Origin: an uncultured Simplicispira sp.
GTDB lineage: Bacteria; Pseudomonadota; Gammaproteobacteria; Burkholderiales; Burkholderiaceae_C
Assembly (NCBI GenBank): GCA_903882725.1
Contig: CAIRYF010000083.1
Span: forward strand, 1-7,145
Direction: 5' to 3'
DNA: 7,145 nucleotides
In this document: positions 1 to 6,392 of the stretch, in pieces
How the letters are laid out: every line of letters starts with the position of its first letter
Position numbering within the stretch: the stretch's first letter is position 1
Translations under genes and position numbers: made by a program
The notes under the pieces: generated by a model
Databases searched by the model: none
Seen by the model: only the letters and a program-made list of their open reading frames with translations
Told to the model about the DNA's origin: nothing

Positions 1-33
1 GGCAGGGGGTGTCAGCAAAGTTCATGCGGTTCA

Positions 34-63
34 TTGGGGTAGTGGGTGGCACAGTGGGACAAT
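34..63 (+). promoter_or_regulatory. Possible sigma-70 promoter for the RsmB/NOP methyltransferase gene
   Basis: A -35-like TTGGGG (34-39) lies 18 nt before a -10-like GACAAT (58-63). Transcription would then start only a few bases before the ATG at 72, giving an almost leaderless mRNA. This favours the ATG at 72 over the in-frame GTG at 9, which would lie upstream of the promoter. Both hexamers deviate from consensus, so the call is tentative. Confidence 0.3.
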
Positions 64-71
64 CGCCCGCT

Positions 72-1394
72 ATGCATCCCAACGTCTTAATCAATGCCTG
101 CGCTGAACTCGTCAGGCTCACCCTTACTTTTGAACACCCGGCCGACATGGTGGTTTCGCGGTTTTTCCGCGACAACCGTGGCCTGGGGCAACGCGAGCGC
201 GCGGCGCTGGCGGAGACCGTCTATACGGTGCTGCGCAAAAAGCTGCTGTTTGAGCACATGGCACCGTCCGGCTCCGGGCCCAAAGAGCGGCGTTTGGCCA
301 TCTTGGGTTTTGCCCATTGGCAGGACGAAGAAGCGCGCCGTAAAAACCCGAAAGCGCTGCACGGCGAGCGCGATTTTTTGAAGGCCGGACTGAACGACCG
401 CGAACTGCAATGGCTGGAGATGTGCGACGACGTGGTGCAAGACGAGCTGCTGGAGCGCCACCGCCACAACCTGCCCGAGTGGCTGGTGCAGCCTTTGAAG
501 ACGCAACTGGGCGACGGCTTTTGGCCGTTGGTGCAGGCGCTGTCGGGCAGTGCGCCGCTGGACTTGCGCGTCAACGTGTTGAAGGAAAAACGCGCCGATG
601 TGCAGAAGGAGCTTGCGCAAGCAGCTATCAAATCTGAAATCACGCCGTATTCGCCGTGGGGCTTGCGCGTCGAGGGCAAACCGGCGCTGGCCAAGTTGCC
701 GGCGTTTGTGCGCGGCGCTATCGAGGTGCAGGACGAAGGCTCGCAATTGCTGGCGCTGCTGCTGGACGCCAAGCGCGGCGAGATGGTGGTGGACTTTTGC
801 GCTGGCGCGGGCGGCAAGACGCTGGCGATTGGCGCCACCATGCGCAGCACCGGGCGGTTGTATGCGTTTGACGTGTCCGGCCACCGGCTCGATGCACTCG
901 GCCCGCGTTTGAAGCGCAGCGGTTTGTCCAACGTCCACCCCGCCGCGATTGCCCATGAGCGCGACGACCGCGTCAAGCGCCTGAGCGGCAAGATTGACCG
1001 GGTGCTGGTCGATGCACCGTGCTCGGGCTTAGGCACGCTGCGGCGCAACCCGGATTTGAAATGGCGCCAGTCGCCCAAAGCGGTGCAAGAGCTGGTCGCC
1101 AAGCAGACGGCGATTTTGGCCAGTGCCGCGCGCCTGGTAAAGGCCGGGGGCCGTTTGGCTTACGCCACTTGCAGCGTGCTGCCGCAAGAAAACGAAGCCA
1201 TTGCCGAAGCCTTTGCCACCGCCCACCCCGACTTTGAGCCGCTGGACGCGGGCCAAGTGCTGGCGCAGCTGAAGGTCGACGGCGCGGCGGGCCTGTGCAG
1301 CGGCGGCGACAGCGGCACGCGCTACCTGCGCCTGTGGCCGCATATTCACCACACCGATGGATTTTTTGCCGCTATCTGGGCAAAGAAAATTTAA
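72..1394 (+). CDS. RsmB/NOP-family SAM-dependent RNA (cytosine-C5) methyltransferase
   Basis: The 440-residue product should transfer a methyl group from S-adenosylmethionine to C5 of a cytosine in RNA, probably 16S rRNA, in the cytoplasm. The N-terminal part (about 1-130) looks like the NusB-type RNA-binding domain of RsmB. The catalytic domain has the SAM-binding motif DFCAGAGGKT (241-250), motif IV DAPCSG (314-319, C317) and motif VI YATCS (364-368, C367). These are the two cysteines used by m5C enzymes of this family. The length is close to E. coli RsmB (429 aa). I start at the ATG at 72 rather than the GTG at 9, because a plausible promoter lies between them and the extra 21 residues do not look like the family. 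Neighbouring def/fmt genes, usual for true rsmB, are not in view, so this may be a paralog and I give no symbol. Residues 181-189 are encoded by a dispersed repeat core. Confidence 0.9.
   Translation: MHPNVLINACAELVRLTLTFEHPADMVVSRFFRDNRGLGQRERAALAETVYTVLRKKLLFEHMAPSGSGPKERRLAILGFAHWQDEEARRKNPKALHGERDFLKAGLNDRELQWLEMCDDVVQDELLERHRHNLPEWLVQPLKTQLGDGFWPLVQALSGSAPLDLRVNVLKEKRADVQKELAQAAIKSEITPYSPWGLRVEGKPALAKLPAFVRGAIEVQDEGSQLLALLLDAKRGEMVVDFCAGAGGKTLAIGATMRSTGRLYAFDVSGHRLDALGPRLKRSGLSNVHPAAIAHERDDRVKRLSGKIDRVLVDAPCSGLGTLRRNPDLKWRQSPKAVQELVAKQTAILASAARLVKAGGRLAYATCSVLPQENEAIAEAFATAHPDFEPLDAGQVLAQLKVDGAAGLCSGGDSGTRYLRLWPHIHHTDGFFAAIWAKKI
611..640 (-). repeat. Core of dispersed palindromic element inside the methyltransferase gene
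   Basis: The reverse complement of 615-628 is atagctgcttgcgc. It matches the left arm of the intergenic element (1411-1424) and the lolA copy (5769-5782) at 13 of 14 bases. The flank also resembles the flank of the rarA copy: 13 of 18 bases agree up to and including the shared GATAGCT, with TTCA present in both. In the reading frame it encodes LAQAAIKSE (residues 181-189), just before the conserved PYSPWGLR segment. The remainder of the 51-nt half element is not recognisable upstream, so this is either a decayed copy or a chance match of the core. Confidence 0.5.
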
Positions 1395-1403
1395 GAACGC
1401 TTA

Positions 1404-1497
1404 AAAAATGATAGCTGCTAGCGCGCGTTTTTAAAGGCTTTCAGGGTTAAAGTGCCTTGAAAGTGCCTAAATACAAGCGCTGGTAGCTATTATTTTT
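1404..1497. repeat. Complete palindromic element (two inverted half elements) between rsmB-like gene and rpmG
   Basis: Arms 1404-1424 and 1477-1497 are inverted repeats, identical at 18 of 21 positions, separated by 52 nt. The innermost 14 nt of each arm are atagctgctagcgc and, read in reverse, atagctaccagcgc. A second stem (1438-1445 with 1455-1463, one bulge) lies inside the loop and shares exactly the same centre (1450.5). The whole is therefore one nested palindrome made of two converging 51-nt halves (1411-1461 and 1440-1490). The forward half aligns without gaps with the lolA copy at about 35 of 51 bases, including the 14-nt core and the final CCTTGAA. It lies 10 nt after the methyltransferase stop and before the terminator, so it would be in the 3' end of that transcript. 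It encodes no protein. Confidence 0.85.
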
Positions 1498-1512
1498 ATC
1501 AGCGCAGGGCAC

Positions 1513-1551
1513 AAAAAAACCGCCTAGCAGGTGACTGCGTAGGCGGTTTTT
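1513..1551. terminator. Bidirectional intrinsic terminator between convergent genes
   Basis: The stem CCGCCTA (1520-1526) pairs with TAGGCGG (1540-1546), and GCAG (1527-1530) pairs with CTGC (1535-1538), with one bulged G at 1539 and a GTGA loop. An A-run (1513-1519) precedes the stem and a T-run (1547-1551) follows it, so the hairpin has a U-tract in either direction. It can end both the methyltransferase transcript (plus) and the rpmB-rpmG transcript (minus), whose last stop codon lies at 1587-1589. Confidence 0.88.
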
Positions 1552-1586
1552 GCTGAAAGCAAAGTCTCAAAGTCGCAAAGACCGAA

Positions 1587-1757
1587 TTACTTCAGCTTCA
1601 TTTCCTTGTACTCGACGTGCTTGCGAGCTTTTGGATCAAATTTCATGATCAGCATTTTCTCGGGCATTGTCTTTTTGTTTTTGGTGGTGGTGTAGAAATG
1701 ACCCGTACCTGCAGTCGATTCCAGCTTGATTTTGTCGCGTCCGCCTTTGGTTGCCAT
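1587..1757 (-). CDS. rpmG: 50S ribosomal protein L33
   Basis: The 56-residue product is a small basic protein of the large ribosomal subunit. It begins [20 protein letters not shown] and ends [13 protein letters not shown], both typical of bacterial L33. No cysteine is present, so this is the zinc-free (C-minus) form. The ATG at 1757 (reading leftward) is preceded by a strong AAGGAG seven bases upstream. The gene follows rpmB by 11 nt on the same strand, the usual rpmB-rpmG pair, and is followed by a bidirectional terminator. At 57 codons including the stop it is short but unambiguous. Confidence 0.97.
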   Translation of the reverse strand: MATKGGRDKIKLESTAGTGHFYTTTKNKKTMPEKMLIMKFDPKARKHVEYKEMKLK

Positions 1758-1764
1758 GGTGGTT

Positions 1765-1770
1765 CTCCTT
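1765..1770 (-). promoter_or_regulatory. Shine-Dalgarno of rpmG overlapping the rpmB stop codon
   Basis: On the minus strand the rpmB stop TAA (1771-1769) runs directly into the AAGGAG ribosome binding site of rpmG (1770-1765), seven bases before its ATG. A ribosome finishing L28 therefore sits on the L33 binding site, which fits translational coupling and equal production of the two proteins. The coupling itself is inferred. Confidence 0.7.
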
Positions 1771-2002
1771 AAGCCTGGCCACGTGCGCGCAGGTCTGCGA
1801 GCACAGAATCAATACCGTTTTTGTCGATCAGACGCAAACCGGCGTTCGAGATGCGCAGGCGCACCCAACGGTTTTCTGTTTCCACCCAGAAGCGGCGGTA
1901 CTGCAGGTTAGGCAGAAAACGACGCTTGGTCTTGTTGTTGGCGTGGGAAACATTGTTTCCCACCATGGGCTTTTTGCCCGTGATTTCACATACGCGTGCC
2001 AT
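1769..2002 (-). CDS. rpmB: 50S ribosomal protein L28
   Basis: The 77-residue product is a large-subunit ribosomal protein. The start [20 protein letters not shown] is the family signature. It is followed by the basic [13 protein letters not shown] segment, by [15 protein letters not shown] and by the C-terminal [13 protein letters not shown]. The length equals that of E. coli L28 as usually annotated (78 with Met). An in-frame extension upstream to 2083 exists, but [11 protein letters not shown] is the conserved N-terminus, so I use the ATG at 2002. A weak GGAG lies about 10 nt upstream. It is the first gene of the rpmB-rpmG operon, and a perfect TATAAT lies 125 nt upstream of its start, just past trxB. 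Confidence 0.97.
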   Translation of the reverse strand: MARVCEITGKKPMVGNNVSHANNKTKRRFLPNLQYRRFWVETENRWVRLRISNAGLRLIDKNGIDSVLADLRARGQA

Positions 2003-2126
2003 GCGGACACTCCGATATTTTTGAACGGTCTGCACGCTGGGCGCAAACCTCACCTCGCCATGAGAGGGTGGCGGTAACCCCATTTGCCGCTGACTGGCGC
2101 GGGGCCAGTTTTGAGCAAAGCCGTCG

Positions 2127-2132
2127 ATTATA
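2127..2132 (-). promoter_or_regulatory. -10 box of the probable rpmB-rpmG promoter
   Basis: The minus strand reads a perfect TATAAT here, in the 149-nt gap between the trxB stop and the rpmB start. No convincing -35 hexamer sits 16-18 nt upstream (the 17-nt position reads ATAAGC). The predicted start near 2120 would give a leader of roughly 118 nt that contains short inverted repeats, for example CGCCA/TGGCG at 2056-2060 and 2069-2073. No terminator for trxB is evident in this gap, so some read-through from trxB is possible. Confidence 0.5.
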
Positions 2133-2151
2133 GCGTGTGCTTTTGGGGCGC

Positions 2152-3144
<993 letters not shown>

Positions 3145-3156
3145 TTAACCAAGTGC

Positions 3157-3169
3157 CTGTCATTGACAG
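3157..3169. promoter_or_regulatory. Perfect 13-bp palindrome in the trxB/ftsK divergent region
   Basis: CTGTCA-T-TGACAG is a perfect 6+1+6 inverted repeat, 57 nt before the ftsK ATG and 58 nt before the trxB ATG, almost exactly midway. It could be an operator for either or both genes. No binding protein is recognised. A TTGACA inside it (3163-3168) looks like a plus-strand -35 box, but no good -10 lies 16-18 nt downstream. Confidence 0.3.
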
Positions 3170-3179
3170 TGGGTGCCTT

Positions 3180-3192
3180 GCCCCTTTGGGGC
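3180..3192. repeat. Short GC palindrome GCCCC-TTT-GGGGC upstream of ftsK
   Basis: A 5-bp GC-only stem with a three-base loop lies 33 nt before the ftsK ATG. It could form a small hairpin in the ftsK leader. It has no U-run, so it is not a standard terminator. Chance is a real alternative for so short a structure. Confidence 0.25.
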
Positions 3193-3225
3193 TGCGGGCT
3201 TCGGGTAAGCTTCGGCGGCACATTT

Positions 3226-5745
3226 ATGACCTATTCCTTTAACACCTTGAATGTTTCCTCGGGCGACAAGGCAGCGCCGCGCTCTGGATTTGCCCGTTTT
3301 GGCCACGAAGTCGTGCTGATACTGGCTTTGTTGGCGCTGATTTTTTGGTCGCTGGCGCTTGTCAGTTATGCCCCCTCAGACGCTGCGTGGTCCACGTCAG
3401 GCGCTGTATCGTCTGCGGCCACTGCCAATCGGGGCGGACGGGTGGGCGCTTGGTTGGCCGATGCCAGCTACTTTGCTTTTGGCTTTTCTGCGTGGTGGTG
3501 TGTGGCAGCGGGCGCGGGCGCTTGGCTCAGTTCGCTGGCACGTTGGATACGCACGGGTCAGCCCAATGCGCAGAGCCTCAAGAAGGACACGATGCTGTTT
3601 TTGTTGCGTCAGCGTATTTTGTTTTGGTTCGGTTTAACGCTGTTGCTAGGGGCCAGCGCTGGGCTGGAGTGGTCGCGTATGTACCGTTTTGAGGGTTTTT
3701 TGCCCGGCCACGCCGGTGGTGTGCTGGGCTATGTGGTTGGCCCGCTGGCGATGCAGTGGGTGGGCTTTACCGGATCGGGCTTGTTGGCGATTGCCGTGGC
3801 GGTGGCTGGCGCTGGACTGGTGTTTCGTTTTTCTTGGAGCCATGTGGCCGAAGTGGTGGGCCGCTATATTGACAATTTAATGCAGTGGCGCCGCACTTGG
3901 CGCGAGGTGGCCGAGGACGTGGCCGTGGGCAAGCGCGCAGCCCTGCAACGCGAAGGCGCAGTCAAGGAAGAGCGCAGCGAGAGTGAGGTGCTGCACGCAC
4001 AGCCGCTGCGCACCACTGAGCCGGTGCTGTTTGATACGCAGCTCCATACAGCGCTGGATACGCCGCTACCGCCAGAAGCGCCCATACCTGGTGCGGAGCC
4101 GATGGCGGCACGTACTTTGGCCCCTGCTGTGGCCCCTGCGCCCGCGCCTGCGAGGAAGGCGGTCAGCCGTGGTGCCAGTGCGCCGCTTGCCAAAAATCGC
4201 CTTACAGCTGCGTGTACTCCTCGGCGTGAGGGTGCCCTGCCCCAGTTAACGCTGCTCGATAGCGTTGCGCCGCCACAGGAAAGCGTTGATCCAGAAACGC
4301 TAGAAATGATCAGCCGCCTGATTGAGAAAAAACTCAAGGATTTGGGTGTGGAAGTGCGGGTGCTGGCAGCCACACCAGGCCCGGTAATTACGCGCTACAG
4401 CATCGAGCTGGCCGATGGCGTCAAGAGCGTGCATATTGCGGGTTTGGCCAAAGACTTGGCGCGCGCCCTGAGCTTGGCGTCAATCCGTGTGGTTGAAAGT
4501 GTTCCAGGCAAAAGCACTATGGCGTTAGAGCTGCCCAACGCCAAGCGCCAAGCCATCAAGCTGGGTGAAATTTTGAGCTTGCCAGCCTACCAAGACAGCC
4601 CCAGTTTGTTGACCATAGGCTTGGGCCGGGACATTGTGGGCAACCCGGTGGTGGCTGATTTGGCCAAAATGCCCCATGTGCTGGTGGCGGGCACCAACGG
4701 CTCGGGCAAGTCGGTCGGTATCAACGCGATGATTTTGTCGCTGCTCTACAAGGCCGAAGCCAAAGATGTGCGTCTGTTGCTGATTGACCCCAAGATGCTG
4801 GAGATGTCGGTCTACGAGGGGATTCCACATTTGTTGGCACCCGTAGTCACTGACATGAAGAAGGCTGCGTATGGCCTGAACTGGTGCGCTGCCGAGATGG
4901 AGCGGCGCTACAAATTCATGGGCAAACTGGGTGTGCGCAACTTGGCTGGCTACAACGCCAAGGTGAGTGAAATGGCTGCTGCTGCGCGCGAGGCACCCAT
5001 TGGCAAGCCCGATCTGGCTGATATGGCCGATTTGCCCGGCCTGCCTGGTTTGCCCGAGCGGCTGGAGCACCTGCCGCATATCGTCATCGTCATTGACGAG
5101 CTGGCTGACTTGATGATTGTGGTGGGCAAGCGCATCGAGGAGCTGATTGCCCGCTTGGTGCAAAAGGCGCGCGCTGCGGGCATTCACCTGATTTTGGCTA
5201 CACAGCGCCCCAGCCCCAATGTCATTACTGACCTGATCAAGGCCAATATCCCAACGCGCATTTCGTTTCAGGTGTCTACCCGAACGGACAGCCTGACCAT
5301 CATCGACCAAACCGGTGCAGAAGCGCTGTTGGGTGTGGGCGATATGCTTTACATGGCTGGCGGCAGCGATTTGCCTGTGCGCGTGCATGGTGCCTTTGTG
5401 TCAGACGAGGAGGTTCACCGCGTGGTGACGTATCTCAAGAGCCGGGGCAAGCCCAATTACATCCACGGTGTGCTTAAAGGCGTGAGCGTTGAGCGGCGCT
5501 GGGACAGTTATGGCATTGACGAGGGCGGTGCCAACAGTGGCTCAGACCCGATGTATCAGCAGGCGGTGGAGGTGGTGCTGACCGACCGCAAGACCACCAT
5601 TGCCCATTTGCAGCGCCAGCTCAGAATTGGCTACAACCGCTCTGCCCGTCTGCTGGAAGAGATGGAAAAAGACAGAATTGTCAGCGCGGTACTCGACAGC
5701 GGTCAGCGCGAGATACTGGTGCCAGCACCTAACAGCGATGTATGA
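3226..5745 (+). CDS. ftsK: DNA translocase FtsK
   Basis: The 839-residue septum-anchored motor pumps DNA and helps resolve chromosome dimers at division by activating XerCD at dif. The N-terminus holds four or five membrane segments (about 29-48, 81-104, 129-146 and 164-203). A short Ala/Pro-rich linker follows (about 222-350, including [13 protein letters not shown]). The motor's alpha part begins near 350. The beta RecA-like part has Walker A GTNGSGKS (489-496) and Walker B VIVIDE (620-625), and the ATQRPS segment follows. The gamma winged helix starts near 773 ([13 protein letters not shown], then [13 protein letters not shown]), which reads the polar KOPS sequences. It is much shorter than E. 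coli FtsK (1329), because of the linker only. I start at ATG 3226; a TTG at 3163 is in frame but adds 21 residues of unlikely sequence. The last bases overlap lolA by ATGA. Confidence 0.97.
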   Translation: MTYSFNTLNVSSGDKAAPRSGFARFGHEVVLILALLALIFWSLALVSYAPSDAAWSTSGAVSSAATANRGGRVGAWLADASYFAFGFSAWWCVAAGAGAWLSSLARWIRTGQPNAQSLKKDTMLFLLRQRILFWFGLTLLLGASAGLEWSRMYRFEGFLPGHAGGVLGYVVGPLAMQWVGFTGSGLLAIAVAVAGAGLVFRFSWSHVAEVVGRYIDNLMQWRRTWREVAEDVAVGKRAALQREGAVKEERSESEVLHAQPLRTTEPVLFDTQLHTALDTPLPPEAPIPGAEPMAARTLAPAVAPAPAPARKAVSRGASAPLAKNRLTAACTPRREGALPQLTLLDSVAPPQESVDPETLEMISRLIEKKLKDLGVEVRVLAATPGPVITRYSIELADGVKSVHIAGLAKDLARALSLASIRVVESVPGKSTMALELPNAKRQAIKLGEILSLPAYQDSPSLLTIGLGRDIVGNPVVADLAKMPHVLVAGTNGSGKSVGINAMILSLLYKAEAKDVRLLLIDPKMLEMSVYEGIPHLLAPVVTDMKKAAYGLNWCAAEMERRYKFMGKLGVRNLAGYNAKVSEMAAAAREAPIGKPDLADMADLPGLPGLPERLEHLPHIVIVIDELADLMIVVGKRIEELIARLVQKARAAGIHLILATQRPSPNVITDLIKANIPTRISFQVSTRTDSLTIIDQTGAEALLGVGDMLYMAGGSDLPVRVHGAFVSDEEVHRVVTYLKSRGKPNYIHGVLKGVSVERRWDSYGIDEGGANSGSDPMYQQAVEVVLTDRKTTIAHLQRQLRIGYNRSARLLEEMEKDRIVSAVLDSGQREILVPAPNSDV

Positions 5746-6374
5746 AAAAAATAATTACTACTATTTTAATAGCTGCTAGCGCACAGCTGGTAAGGGCTGG
5801 AGGCCTAGAAAGCCTTGAATACTTCATGGCGCGGTCGCAAGCAGGCCAGGCCCAATTCACGCAGGTGGTGACATCGCCACCCAAGGACGGCAAAGCCGGG
5901 CGCAGCAAAACGTCCAGTGGCAGTTTTGCCTTTCAGCGCCCGGGGCGCTTCAAATTTGTCTACCAAAAACCGTTCGAGCAAACCATCGTCGCTGACGGCC
6001 ACACGCTGTGGTTGTACGACGTCGATTTGAACCAAGTCACCCAGCGCGCCCAAGCCCAGGCGCTGGGCAGTACGCCAGCGGCGCTGTTGACCTCAGCGGC
6101 TGACCTGAAAGCGTTGCGCGCCGAATTCACCCTCGAATCCGCCCCCGCAGAAGACGGCTTGGAGTGGGTGTTGGCACGCCCTAAAAGCAAAGATGGCGCG
6201 CTGCAAAGCGTGCGCGTCGGTTTTGCGGGCGAGCAACTGGCAGCGCTGGATATTTTGGACAGCTTTGGCCAGCGTTCGCTGCTTCGTTTTACTCAGATGC
6301 AAGCGTTGACGGCGTTGCCAGCAGAGACCTTTAAGTTTCAGCCGCCTGCGGGTGCCGATGTGCTCAAGCCCTGA
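5742..6374 (+). CDS. lolA: Outer-membrane lipoprotein carrier protein LolA
   Basis: The 210-residue periplasmic chaperone takes lipoproteins from the LolCDE transporter in the inner membrane and hands them to LolB at the outer membrane. The signal peptide is [19 protein letters not shown], with probable cleavage after VRA-19 (ASA-14 is an alternative). The mature part has the family's [45 protein letters not shown] and DLNQVT segments. The start codon overlaps the ftsK stop (ATGA), so the two are translationally coupled. Codons 10-26 are exactly a 51-nt dispersed repeat. Codons 2-19 are unlike the rest of the gene: only 4 of 18 end in G or C, and they include ATA, TTA, AGG and GTA, with GGA and CTA following. 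A run of seven A (5745-5751) follows the ATG. Confidence 0.95.
   Translation: MKKIITTILIAASAQLVRAGGLESLEYFMARSQAGQAQFTQVVTSPPKDGKAGRSKTSSGSFAFQRPGRFKFVYQKPFEQTIVADGHTLWLYDVDLNQVTQRAQAQALGSTPAALLTSAADLKALRAEFTLESAPAEDGLEWVLARPKSKDGALQSVRVGFAGEQLAALDILDSFGQRSLLRFTQMQALTALPAETFKFQPPAGADVLKP
5769..5819 (+). repeat. 51-nt half element forming the lolA signal-peptide region
   Basis: It starts with the core atagctgctagcgc, identical in all 14 bases to 1411-1424, and ends CCTTGAA like the intergenic half, with no gap over 51 nt. The middle carries GGGCTGGAG, which the rarA copy shares as GGGCTAGAG at the same offset. It is a multiple of three and lies in phase 0, giving [17 protein letters not shown] (residues 10-26 of LolA). 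It therefore contributes the end of the hydrophobic core, the cleavage region and the first mature residues. The AT-rich 5742-5768 before it resembles the AT-rich flanks of the intergenic copy. Confidence 0.85.
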
Positions 6375-6392
6375 GCATGGTTTGAGCGTTTT

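Noticed and set aside
9..71. N-terminal extension of the methyltransferase from a GTG at 9
   Set aside because: The 21 extra residues do not look like the family, and a plausible promoter lies within this stretch.
87..956. Long open frames on the minus strand opposite the methyltransferase gene
   Set aside because: They are antisense to a clear conserved gene, have low-complexity Arg/Gln/His-rich translations typical of GC-rich shadows, and show no recognisable domain.
3163..3225. N-terminal extension of FtsK from a TTG at 3163
   Set aside because: It would overlap the palindromes of the divergent control region, and its Gly/Leu-rich translation is unlike the usual FtsK N-terminus; ATG 3226 fits better.
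3652..3669. GCCAGCGCTGGGCTGGAG in ftsK resembling the middle of the repeat
   Set aside because: There is no atagct core beside it, and the encoded ASAGLEW fits the FtsK membrane region, so similarity is likely chance.
4262..4273. Sequence atagcgttgcgc in the ftsK linker resembling the repeat core
   Set aside because: It needs a two-base gap to align, and neither the flank nor the GGGCT.GAG landmark is present.
4525..5388. 287-codon minus-strand open frame inside ftsK
   Set aside because: It is antisense to the FtsK motor domain, which has intact Walker motifs. The product is His/Gln-rich with no family resemblance.
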